64,000 nt of DNA from Eremomyces bilateralis CBS 781.70 (lineage: Eukaryota; Ascomycota; Dothideomycetes; Eremomycetales; Eremomycetaceae): NCBI RefSeq assembly GCF_010015585.1, contig NW_022985077.1:438921-502920 (forward strand), read 5' to 3'. This document shows positions 11,743 to 22,289 of this stretch, one piece after another (within the stretch, counting starts at the first letter, position 1; the number at the start of each line of letters is the position of its first letter). The position numbers and the translations under genes are program-made. The notes under the pieces are model-generated. The model did not search any database. It worked only from the letters and a program-made list of their open reading frames with translations, and had not been told where the DNA came from.

Positions 11743-12168
11743 GCTTCAATTGAGGAATTGCGCGGTATTAAATAAGTATTTCGAACTCTGGTGACTCTTA
11801 TTCGGTGGACCGTGGAGGTGACGTTTATGCGCGTCTGATTGGCTGAAGACCCTGTTGCTGGGTGGACGACAAAGCTTCGTGGAAATGGTAGTCAAAGGAA
11901 CAAATTTCCAATTCTTCATGAATCAAAAACGATCTTAGTTTTAATTAGGAAATATGAATTGCTACTCGTAAGCCTGTTCTCGGGGGAATACAACGCTTAT
12001 CATGCTCTCTTTCTCCGCACGAAAGATGGTATGGCATATCCAGATTGTCCAACATGCCCCTATCTCCTCTTGACTCCTTCGTCCTTGCATCGCTCCACTC
12101 CAATACCTATGATACCTCAAAGGAAAAGGAGTGAGTCAATCCAGTGCCCTCTCTCCGCATCCCCTGTT
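11743..12168. other. Intergenic between ArgJ and the kinase-SH3 gene
   Basis: This is the ArgJ promoter plus the 3' flank of the next minus-strand gene. A 118-residue plus-strand frame at 11839-12195 runs through it but overlaps the kinase stop and shows no motif, so it is not called. Confidence 0.6.
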
Positions 12169-15100
12169 CTAGAAAGAAAAGATCTTTTGGATTGAAGCGC
12201 GGACCTTTCCCGGTTTCAGGTCCCGTAGATCTATTTTCGCCATGTGTTTAGTTGCAAGGCAAACCAGCAGTTTATAGCTATGGGGTTCAAATTCCATAGC
12301 TACAATTGGTTCAGAGACAGAATCACGCGGGTCGTGGAATTTTCCTTTGATCCACACGCGAAGACAGCCTGTCCCATTGTAATCGTTCTTGCATCCACGT
12401 CTCCAGGCTACCGCGAAAATGTTGCCATCGAACGATACTGCGGAGGCAGAAATGTGCTCCTCGGGGTCGATACGCCATTCTGCAACTCTCTTGCCCGCTC
12501 GAATAATTTTGATATACGGTCTCGTAACGGTTATATGATTGCTTAGATCCGTGGTGGGGGCGAAATTGAACGATGTCATGAAAGTGTTCCAGTGCCATAC
12601 CCGATCCCCTGAGGGCACGTTGTATACGCCGGAGTAGGATGGCCCGCAGACTGCCACTTGATGGCCTTTGGGTGATAGTTCTAGCTGTTTGACATTGCTG
12701 TCCGGGTCCAGCTTGATAACAGTGCAGCCTGAAGTCGCAAATTCTGTCGCGTCGACGCTCTGTTGCTCGTTGAACCAGACAGCAAGTTGGGTTTGCCCAA
12801 GGCCATCTTCGTCGGTTTCTGGAATGTGGAATACCCCAGCAAGAGCGGAGCCATCGTTTTCGGAGAATGCGAGTAGCTTGAGCTTTACGTCCTTGCTTGA
12901 GTCACCCGCTGTTGCCGGCTGAAATTCAAGTGTGCAAATATGTTCTGTAGGCAATCCCCAGATAGTCAATCGGACTTCCCCTGGGAGCTCCTGCGCAAAG
13001 GCGGCCAAAGAGAAGGATCGAGAGAGTACAATCTGCGAAGCCTGAAGGTACTCTTGTTTATGCCAAATGAAGCTGCGCTCCGTTTTTTCTGGCTCCAGAT
13101 CAGAATACAACGTTTCAGTGCTCGTCCACTGTAACCCAGTGGCATATTGAGCAAAGCCGATTTCGATCGATCGATAGATGATGACCTGATGCGCAGTCGC
13201 AAAGTTTAACGCAGTGGTTCTTGCAACTCTAGCTGCACGCGCACCCGTAGCTCTCACGATAAGTAAGGATGGGTGGCAGTGCCTTGCGATGCGTTGTCCC
13301 GATCTGGCGATCACGGTAGATGTCCCAGGAACGAGAAGGCCGTTGCTCCAATAAAAAGAGTATGCATCGTTACCCTTTTGTTCTACCCAAGAAGACTTCA
13401 ATTCGGCAACATCGATGACTCGGCAAATATCACGCCTCGCGCCGTGCTCTTCATGGAATGGTGTCAAGATGTTTTGTTCATGATTTCTCCACGAATTTTG
13501 GGCGTCTAGATCTCGCTGTTGTACGGGGCGAGGAAAAGTGTCCTGATCTTCGCCTGGAGTAGAACCTTTTGGGACTGGCGGTAGTCGTTTGATAGGAAGG
13601 GATAGTGTGCTAGACGAGCCTTCCGTTTTTGAGTTGCTCCGTTCCAACGGAGACCCAGGTACTAGGTCTCGACTTATGGCTGCAAGTTTCGCCATCCGGT
13701 CATCTCCGGTTTCTTCTTCCTCGTCCGCTGCCGTCACAATAGGGCCAAGTTCTTTATTTGCCCTAATTCCCTGTGAAGCGGCCTTGATTTTGTCATTGGA
13801 CAGTGTTGATGGTGATGGTATCTTATTCCTCTCAGGGCTGTTCTCCCCATCGACGTTCGGATCCTGGGATGGAATGACAAGACAGTTCCTCTGCCAGATC
13901 CAGCCAAGACGCTCCTTGCAATCTTGATTCCGTGCCAGCCAAAGGTCATCTTGTTCGCCGAAGATGTCGAAGATCTCGCCCGCCTGGTGTTTAAGGAAGG
14001 GGACTCCTCTATGAGAGCGCTTCTCGGGATCGAACGGTCGTATGCTTGCCACAACATTCAAAATTCTTTGTGGAGGAATGGACTGGATATCACGGTTGGA
14101 GGAGACATTTGATTTGCCTTTGTTTGGACCCGAAGTGGTCTTGCTTGGAAAATACGGTGGTGACTCGCCCCGTGCAACAGGCTCCGACCGGATACTGCGT
14201 CCCTCGCTACTCACAGAGTCGCTGACTCGGTGGACAGGGGATTCCGTCGGCATGTTGCGGGTGGGAGACTTTGTGGACTCTATCTCCGCTGTTGCTTCAG
14301 GTACGTGTTTGGAGGTTTGAAGTGTCGGCTCAGATGAGATTCTATCGATCTTATTGCCAGTGCGAGTACTTTTTGTCGCAGCCAGCTCGGCCATCAGTAT
14401 TTCGTGGGCATCCTCTTGAACTCTTGCTGCTTGCCCCTCAACGCGAGGTTCCTGTTTTGGCCGTTCATCATTCGCTTCATGGACCTGAGACTCCAATGGT
14501 CCGTATGGGTTTTCGAGTTCTTCAAACGGTTCCACCTCTCTTCGCAAGACTGCTGACTGGAAATTACTCCTAGCCATGTCTCTCTCTTCTAGTGGATTTG
14601 CCGTTGGCAAAGGAGGAACAGGAGGGGGGGCATTAGGCATCGGAGGGGAAGAACCGATACCCAATGAATCATTATTAGCTCCAAACTTGAATTGTTCTTC
14701 CCGAAGGGCTCGGGCGTCACGCGAGGTTTTGAACGAGTTATCGCAGAGCTCCTGTAATTCATGACTATATTCTTTGGTTGGCGCCCCCGTCGTTGGCTTT
14801 TGATCGACGTTATCATCACCTAGGTGGATGAGGAGGTCTTCGTTCTCTTCCGATACGGGTGGAGGTGAGGAGCCACCAATCCGAATTTCTTTAGTACCTC
14901 TGCCGCTGCTACTACCAGATCTCGTCGAGAGCTGCTGGTCAAACGGGAAATATTGGGACCGTTCATGTAAGGATTTGGCTTTTGCTATCGTACTCCATCG
15001 TCCAGAAGACTCGGGAGAGACCTCCTCCGAAGTATTCGGCGTGTCAAGCAAAGTCAGAGACCTGTAAGGATGATCAGTATTATTACAAATATTTATGACT

Positions 15101-16239
15101 GCAACCAAAGCCTTACTGAACTGACTCCAGCGGCATGAAGTCCGAATCTATGTCAGCGAAAGGTCTTATCCAGTCGTGTGATAGGGCCTGGTCAACTTTG
15201 AGCCGCTTCGTCGGGAATGGATGCATAACTGAGACTATGAATGATTGGCCATGATTGCTGACTTGATATGCCATGAGCCGATCATTGGGGTATTCCACAT
15301 CGCCTCTGCCGTATTCAAGCTTGGTGCTGGGCCGATCGAAAACCGCTTCCTTCGTAAGCATCTGGTGTGCAATCTCCCCCAATGCCCACATATCGGCGGA
15401 ATAGGCGTCGTATGACGGAGTCTTTCCGGCATCAAGAACTTCGGGGGAGAAAAAGGCTACCGTGCCGGCTAAGATGGAGGAGATACCCTTCCCATCTGCA
15501 ATTCGTTTAGAGATTCCAAAGTCCGAAATCTTCACCCACCACTGATTTGGTGGTTCAGATTTGATGAGGATGTTCTGGGGTCGAGAAGTCATTAGAAGTG
15601 TTCAAAAAAGGGGCAATTAGAGACCAACCGCGGGCTTCAGGTCACGGTGAGCAAAGCCATTGTTGTGCATGAACTCAAGCCCCTCGAGGAGTTGGAAAGA
15701 GATCTCACAAGCTTCATGTTCCGGCAATGTCGCAGCGTTCCAAAGGTAGCTTTGGAGATCCCCATATTCTAAGTATTCCATTGCGATGAACAGTGAGCCA
15801 ACCTCCGGCCCACCATACCAACCGGATGCCTTCACAAAACATCGTTCGTACTGCATTCGATTAGCATTTGCCTCCTCTATATTGATCTCGTTGGATAGTG
15901 TGTACAAACCTTTGGATGGGAAAATTTAGCAATCGCTTCCAGTTCTCTACCGTAATCAATACCAGTGGCTGAGGGGCCAGTCAGAAGGTCGATCTGCTTC
16001 ACCGCCCGGAACTTTGGTGGCCCATGACCCTGACTGACAAGTCGCTCTTTGAAAACGGACCCGAAGGCTCCTCGACCAAGTGACGCCTCCCTCCGCCAGT
16101 ATTCTCTTTTCGGTTTCGCGCGTCGAGAATGACTCGAATCCGGTACGATATGGAATGTATACCCAGCTTCGACGCCCGTTGGGAGTTTGAACTCAGTGAC
16201 AGCCTCAGTAAGGCCAGAGAATGTTCGCTCAAGCGCCAT
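12169..16239 (-). CDS. Large protein kinase with SH3-like domain and propeller-like C-terminus
   Basis: Exons (minus) are 16239-15910, 15850-15629, 15574-15117 and 15061-12169; introns are 59, 54 and 55 bp, and phases close to 1300 residues. Residues about 48-320 form an active-looking Ser/Thr kinase. GRGAFGSV is at 55-62, the lysine is in AVKQI at 81, HRDLKPAN has Asp180 and DFG has Asp202. SPEV replaces APE. A long Ser/Pro-rich linker with a polyproline run (PNAPPPVPPLP) follows. An SH3-like module lies at about 673-733 (VVASIRPFDPEKRSH, ending GWIWQRNCLVI). The last 400 residues have blade-like strands (LELSPKGHQVAVCGPSYSGV, VSFDGNIFAVAWRRG) that suggest a divergent WD40-type propeller. 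I do not recognise a named family. The polyproline run could be an internal SH3 ligand. Substrate and pathway are unknown. Confidence 0.85.
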
Positions 16240-17061
16240 GTTAATAGATTCTCTGCATCCTCAAACCCCTCTTAAAGTATCTCTAAGTGTAAGTGATGAT
16301 AGATCTACAAATCTTCGAGGAGTATCACATCCGAAATCTTAGTATTGAAGTTTGTAAGGAGTAGCCTCTGTCGCCATATGGTCAAAGTGAGCTGAGGACA
16401 TTTGTAGCAACTGTATTCGGTGTTCGATGATCGTCCGGTAGCTGCAACTCTGGAGTTATCTAATTATTCCCGTCATACACCAGAACACAATCGGAGGCGC
16501 TTCCTGTAGCTGACGGCTATTTCGGACCCCCACCATCGACCTCTCATACACCCTCTTTCCGCTTCTGCGATATCATCCAGCAGAATACGAACTGCTGGAT
16601 ATGTCGCCCTCTTATTGGGGGAAGCTCCTGCAAGGCTGAGAATGTGGAGGCTGTGTGCATACTGATTCCGACTCGTGAAACCCAATTGATAATCACGCCA
16701 GCAAAACGATAATTGCTTACCCCCCAAACCTCCATTGGATGCCCATGGAGTGACCAGAACAGGAAGCCAACAAGTCGAAGTGGTATTTTTGGCCAGACTC
16801 CGGGCCGTTTTTGACTCTACCATTTTGAGCCTCAAGCCGAGCATATATGGTGGATTAGTAACCATCTAGACGCTAGTGCAAGCCGCCCATGAGGGACTGT
16901 GTCGGCAAGGCTGGAAGCTAATCGCTCGATTCATATGTACCGAACGCTGAACTTTCTTGTACCATGATGAAACACACTTTCAAAAAAGGACTGCGGCACT
17001 GAATTTAAGCAAACGATTGCAATACACGTTTGGAGCCTTCTTGAGGTCGGAATAAACAACA
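16240..17061. other. Intergenic between kinase-SH3 and HeLo-kinase genes
   Basis: The two genes diverge from here. A 130-residue minus-strand frame at 16473-16865 contains a plausible intron (GTAAGC...GAATCAG) but no recognisable domain. It could be a gene remnant or chance. Nothing else is seen. Confidence 0.5.
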
Positions 17062-18715
17062 ATGTCAGGCGTCGAATTCGGTCTGGCTGTTCTAGCTGCG
17101 GTTGATATTAGTATTCGGTAAGCAATCTACAGCTGCGTACCAAGCCAGTCCGGCGCTCAATGCCTCTCAAATAGATACGGAAAGTCTCTAATCGAAATTT
17201 GCACTGCTTTCAAGAATGCCGAAATCGATATTGCAGAGAAATGTCTGCAGGTCAGATACCATTGCACCCGGATCGTCACTCAACTCCAGGTTCTGAAGAA
17301 AGTTTCGAGCCTCGTCAGCAAGGATCAACTGAGAATACATGAAGATATGCTTCTTGTGCTGAAGAGCAAGTTGCAATTAGTTCAAAGCTTGTTGGATAGT
17401 TGCGTGAAAGTTGGACCAAATGGCAAGCAAGAAGTAAAGAAAAAGAAATTTGTACTATTCAAGAGAGACACTTTGCAAAAAGCAGTCGACGAGCTGGAAG
17501 CCTGGGAGAGCAAATTTGATCCGCTATGGTTTTTGATGATGAAAACAAACGTCCCCGAAATCGACGACGCTCTGAAAGATCCTACCTCAATAGAGGGCGG
17601 GAATAAGCGCCCGGTCAGCCTCGCTCAAGATCTTCGTAGAGCTCTAAACAGCAACTCCGATAAGACCTCCGGCATTTTCAAACCTCAGAGCGGTCTCGAC
17701 TCCGCTGAAATCGAAGATATTCAGAATTCGTCCGCTAAAATCGCTCAACGCCCCGGATCCCACAACCGCCTCGTTCTTGATCGGGTCATTCCTTATGCGG
17801 GATGTGATACAGTCATCATGAAAAAGGACATTCGTGACTTTGCACGAAAGTTGTTCCACGCGGATCCATTGGCGTTTGGCCTGTTGAGTTGTTATGGAGT
17901 GGTTCAGAACAGGGATGTTCCAGGCTCCTTCACAATTGTTTTCCGCATCCCGGAAGGTTCTTGGAAGGCAGACAGTCTTCGAAGCTATTTGATCGCCGGA
18001 GAGACAGAGCAGTCTTACCGAAAGAGACAAGCTTGCGAAAAGTCTCGCAAAGTCTGTTTCCAACGTTCATGCATTCGACTTTGTCCACAAGAACGTCCGA
18101 CCAGAAACGATCCTGATTTTGTCGGAGGCCGATGAAGAGATCGGATTAGCATATCTTGTCGGTTTCGAGTCCTTCCGGATGTCTGAAAGGAGGACTTACC
18201 GACAGGGCGACATGAACTTTGAAAGAAACTTGTATAGGCATCCGAATCGACAGGGCCTAAGTCCAATAGAGGGCTATTCCATGCAACATGATATCTATAG
18301 TCTGGGGGTTTGCCTTTTGGAGATCGGCCTCTGGAAGACATTTATCGAATACGATGAAAAAGGCAATCCCCAACCTTCAGACATTCTTCAACTGAAGGAA
18401 GCTGCTCTTGGTGTTTCTCAAGCGGTACGTTTAAAGGAGAATATGGTTTCGCTTGCGCGAAAACAGCTGCCACGTTTCCTAGGTACCACATACTCAAGCA
18501 TCGTTATAACTTGCTTGACATGCCTAGATGAAGATAATGACGATTTTGGCGACGACTCAGAGTTCCAGGATGAAGATGGCATCACGGTAGGAGTTCGATA
18601 CACGGAAAAGGTGAGCCAGCACCTCAATCTGACACTGCAATTTGAAGCGTTTGCTAATCATCTCGAAGATCATCATGAGACTAAACGACATCTTCGTATG
18701 ATAGACAATATATAG
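17062..18715 (+). pseudogene. HeLo-domain pseudokinase gene (cell-death / incompatibility type), broken
   Basis: The N-terminus MSGVEFGLAVLAAVDISIR, completed across a 57-bp intron (17118-17174) by YGKSLIEICTAFKNAE, matches the HeLo (prion-inhibition and propagation) helical bundle. That fold executes cell death in HET-S-like systems. A linker leads to a kinase-like domain whose catalytic loop reads VHKNVRPETILIL in place of HRDxKxxN, so it is a pseudokinase. YSMQHDIYSLGVCLLEIGLW is the F-helix region. HeLo fused to a kinase-like domain is a recurring architecture in Pezizomycotina, with the kinase fold thought to sense a trigger. The reading frame is interrupted about once, so this allele looks dead in this strain. 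It is treated as a relic of recent loss, since the rest is well preserved. The domain call rests on motif reading only. Confidence 0.72.
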
Positions 18716-19169
18716 CAGTTCCATTTGAATAGCTGTGAGCAAAGAGCAAGACTAAAGTGTAGAAGGTCGAAGGAGGTGAATTGTTCACGGGTTGCCCATA
18801 CAAGTAGTCTATTGGATGGCAAGAAAGGTATAACGATGTAGAATCTAAGGAAATTGACTGTGAAGATGCCTCGTGAATGACTCTGGGATTGTGATGCTGA
18901 AGCTGTGAATGCTGCCCGACATCGACATCGAAATTTCGTAGAAAAAAGAAAGAAAGCCTTCGTGCTTGTGGCCTCAGGCATGAAGCGCTCCCAACGTCAT
19001 CAAGACCTGATTGGTCAGCTCAACCTCAGACGTCCAAGTCGAATATCTTCTGTATCTCGAGTTCGCCTGCCAAACTTTTGTTTTGCAATAGCGATCGGAT
19101 GAAACATACTGGCCACCCTTGGTCCTACCTGCAATTCTGATATCATATCCAGAATTGTAAAGATTTGAA
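18716..19169. other. Intergenic between HeLo-kinase and WDR70
   Basis: This is the promoter of WDR70 and the 3' flank of the HeLo gene. Minus-strand frames of 92-102 residues cross it without motifs and are judged chance. Confidence 0.6.
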
Positions 19170-20906
19170 ATGGATAGCAACGACGCTATCGAGAATGAGT
19201 CGGAGGCCCTCCGCCAATTCCTGCCCGGTGGGTTTGGAAAGCAGATAACCACTGTTAATGTCGAGGCTCAATTTGAGCAGTCACGGCGAATAGTTCAAAT
19301 CACAGGGAAAGGGCAATCACGGAAGCCGAAGCCTCCATCTCGTGATTCAGATGAGGATGAGGACGATTCCGACGAGGATGACGAAGATGAGGAAGACGAG
19401 TTTCCCGTCTCCCACGAGCTTCTGGTCAAGACGCACGAGAAGGCTGTCACATCAATGGCATTGGATACGTCAGGTTCGAGGCTTATCACGGGGTCATTAG
19501 ATTGTACATTGAAGCTTCATGACTTTTCTTCAATGACACCTACTACTGTTCGCGCATTCAAGTCCGTTGATCCTACAGCCACCAAGGCCTCTGCAAGTTC
19601 AGAGACACACCCTATTCATTATGTCGCTTTCAACCCCTTTGCACCGAGTCAAATGTTGGTCGTCTCCGCCACATCCCAACCAAGGATCCTAGATCGAGAT
19701 GGCGAAGTGCTCACAGAGTTTGTCAAAGGAGACATGTACCTGCGAGACATGCACCACACAAATGGTCATACCGCAGAAATCACAGGCGGTGCATGGCATC
19801 CGACAAATGCAGAGTCGTTCGTCACTTCCAGCGCAGATGGCACATTGCGTATCTGGGACGTTAACAACAAGCGCAAGCAGAAGGAGGTAATCGTTTTCCG
19901 TTCGAAAGCACCTGGGTCTGCTGGACGGACGAAGATGACGGCAGTATGCTGGGGTGCTACACCGGATGGAGGCCAAAGTAACCTAGTCGCTTCCGCGCTT
20001 GATGGTTCTTTGGTTATGTACAGCGGAAACGGGCCGCATACGCGACCAGCCGCCGAGATCAGAGATGCACATACACCTGGAACTTGGACGAGTGGACTTG
20101 ACATCAGCTCGGATGGAAGACTCGTGGTCACAAGAGGAGGCGACGACACTATCAAGCTTTGGGATACGCGTAATTTCAAGCAGCCAGTGAACATTGCGAA
20201 CCACACGTCAACCTCCACAACATTCCCTACAAGCAACATCCGATTTTCTCCCACCTCCGCGAACGTCATCACCGGCTCCGAAACGGGGGACCTATATATC
20301 CTCAATCCCGCCACGCTCAGACCCGAGCTGGTCACTCCAGTCACCCCAGGCTCGCCACTCATCACCGTCCAATGGCACAGCAAGCTCAACCAGATTCTCA
20401 CCGGCTCTGCCAACTCCGAAGTCCATGTTCTATTCAACCCGACCCTCTCCACCGCCGGCGCCAAATCCGTCATGATGCGCGCCCCCAAACGTCGCCACAT
20501 CGACGACGACCCCAACAACGTCATGGACCTCAGCCAAGGCCTCTCCAGCGACGCGATCGTCGCTCCAGGCGGCATGAAATCCGGTTCCCAATCCGCCATG
20601 TCATTCGCGGCACGGCATCCGAACGTCGGGCTCACGGCATCTGGGCGTTCGAGAGATCCGAGGAGACCGCATATCCCCGACACGACACCGGGCTCAAAAA
20701 CCCAGCCGGATGAGCAGCATATCAAGAATAGCATACCGCTTAGCGCAATGCGGGATGAGGATCCCAGGGAGGCACTGATGAAATATGCGGATAAGGCGAA
20801 GAATGATCCGATGTTTACGAAGGCATGGAAGGAGACGCAGCCGAAGACGATTTATGCGGATTTGAGCGATGAGGAGGAGCCGGAGAAGAAGAAGGCGAAG
20901 AGGTGA
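19170..20906 (+). CDS. WD40 protein WDR70 (gastrulation-defective 1 homologue)
   Basis: Wdr70 proteins promote histone H2B monoubiquitination with the CRL4 ligase and help DNA end resection in fission yeast and human cells. This is a single exon of 578 residues. The family start FLPGGFGKQ is at 17-25. An almost pure Asp/Glu run covers 59-77 and a beta-propeller about 80-420. Blades end in LKLHDF, LRIWDV and IKLWDT. RDMHHTNGHTAEITGGAWHP is typical of WDR70. After the propeller come RAPKRRHIDDDPNNVMDLSQG, DPREALMKYADKAKNDPMFT (a conserved tail) and a basic end, KKKAKR, likely a nuclear signal. It converges on Bet5, with 272 bp between stops. Confidence 0.93.
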   Translation: MDSNDAIENESEALRQFLPGGFGKQITTVNVEAQFEQSRRIVQITGKGQSRKPKPPSRDSDEDEDDSDEDDEDEEDEFPVSHELLVKTHEKAVTSMALDTSGSRLITGSLDCTLKLHDFSSMTPTTVRAFKSVDPTATKASASSETHPIHYVAFNPFAPSQMLVVSATSQPRILDRDGEVLTEFVKGDMYLRDMHHTNGHTAEITGGAWHPTNAESFVTSSADGTLRIWDVNNKRKQKEVIVFRSKAPGSAGRTKMTAVCWGATPDGGQSNLVASALDGSLVMYSGNGPHTRPAAEIRDAHTPGTWTSGLDISSDGRLVVTRGGDDTIKLWDTRNFKQPVNIANHTSTSTTFPTSNIRFSPTSANVITGSETGDLYILNPATLRPELVTPVTPGSPLITVQWHSKLNQILTGSANSEVHVLFNPTLSTAGAKSVMMRAPKRRHIDDDPNNVMDLSQGLSSDAIVAPGGMKSGSQSAMSFAARHPNVGLTASGRSRDPRRPHIPDTTPGSKTQPDEQHIKNSIPLSAMRDEDPREALMKYADKAKNDPMFTKAWKETQPKTIYADLSDEEEPEKKKAKR

Positions 20907-21178
20907 GGGGGTGTCGGAATGCGTGGAAGCGACATATCGGGCGAAGTCGCCGGTTTGTTCGGATGAGAGGGTAGGATCTGCGCAAGCCGCATGGAGGTGG
21001 ACAGAATGTGGAGAAGGGGAGAGTCAATATGGTCACCGTTGCGTCCTGTAATACAGGTAGCTTCTCCCTTCCCATCTGGATATATATCCTTGAAGCGGAC
21101 TAGAGCTATCCTAGTGCAAGGATGTCTCGAGGCAATACGCAAATTGGGCGATTGGACCAGGGAAGCTGCTAACGGAGC

Positions 21179-21908
21179 TCATGAAGGTGCTGAAAGAACC
21201 TCTCTCTGTAACAAACCGCGGTTAGAAATACTCAAATCCCATCTACGGGTACTTGCTTACCACAAACGACTCCAACCCTCGCTCAAACAACTCGTTTGCA
21301 ACACCCATTCCCCCGGGATGCTCTGCTGGCGACAGCGGATTCTTCACCACATACTCGATATACAGATTCAGCCAGATCTGATGAAGCGCAGCCCGTAGAT
21401 TCCCGGTGCGCGTATCCGTCAGCATGACAAACTTCAGCCGTGTCAGCGTCTCGAAGTAGTGGAGTTTATATTCGTTGGTGCGGAAGTTCATGAAGCTAGA
21501 GTATCGCGTTTGTCAGCTCTGTATTCGTATGCTGATCTAGCCGTGTCGACGACCATGCCGTGACCAATCGCGCAATTATAGCGCATTTGATTGCGACGTA
21601 CAAATTGTCTTCTCCCCCGAGGTTCCGACACATGTTCCGCAACGAGAACACGACGCCGAACACAAGCTTCTCGTCATCGGATTTCTGGTTCGTTCGGCGG
21701 GTGAGTGGTTGTGCGGATTCGCCGTTGGTGGCTGCGCTGGAGGTGGATTGTGGTCGTGGCTTCGCAGTCGAAGCGGCCACAGGAGGGGGCCATTTCTTGC
21801 TGTAGATGCATTCGGCTTGAAGAGCCCATTAGTATTCTGGAATATGCGAAAGGTGGGTGTGCTGGACGTACTGTGCCGGTCGAATATATAGAACGCGTAG
21901 ACGACCAT
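21179..21908 (-). CDS. BET5: TRAPP complex subunit Bet5 (TRAPPC1)
   Basis: Bet5 is a longin-fold core subunit of TRAPP, the Ypt1/Rab1 exchange factor for ER-Golgi traffic. Exons (minus) are 21908-21872, 21815-21602, 21495-21261 and 21205-21179; introns are 56, 106 and 55 bp, and phases close to 170 residues. The start MVVYAFYIFDRH and the spliced ECIYSKKW are diagnostic. A low-complexity insert (about residues 20-50) precedes DEKLVFGVVFSLRNMCRNLG. FRTNEYKLHYFET, KFVMLTDTR and EYVVKNPLSPAEHPGGMGV are strongly conserved. The last exon is only 27 bp and gives REVLSAPS. The gene is divergent from the CaMKK gene over 381 bp. A second TRAPP subunit, Trs33, lies 28 kb away. Confidence 0.95.
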
Positions 21909-22289
21909 GATGTGAACGTGTCCTGTGAGATAGGCTTCGGACAATATGAAGGAGTCAATGGGTATAAATAAACAGTAGCCGGACAAGAGTCTTCGAAATC
22001 TAGGGCTTCCGCTATGTGTATGCCTTTCGCAAGTATGCGGAATTAGAGAAAGGAGCGAACGATGTTAAAGGGGACCGGAGGATCTTGGAATTCCGCAAGG
22101 ATTATCGGCTTTGGCGGGGGAAACTAAAAGGTCGAGAACAATGCGATGCAGTCCTATGAATATTGGCGCTTAAAAATGCCGTCTCTTATACCGTAACCTA
22201 ATAGTGAACGTTATTTGGCCCTCCTAGTTTGACTATATATGTCCTGTTACGTTTATCCAGGACGTATCTGATATCGTCCATATTTCGTC
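21909..22289. promoter_or_regulatory. Divergent promoter, Bet5 / CaMKK
   Basis: 381 bp separate the start codons of two divergent genes, so both promoters must lie here or extend into the genes. No specific binding site is claimed. Confidence 0.55.

Noticed and set aside
16473-16865. 130-residue minus frame with a possible intron
   Set aside because: Splice signals are fair, but neither spliced nor unspliced product has a recognisable motif; too weak to call.
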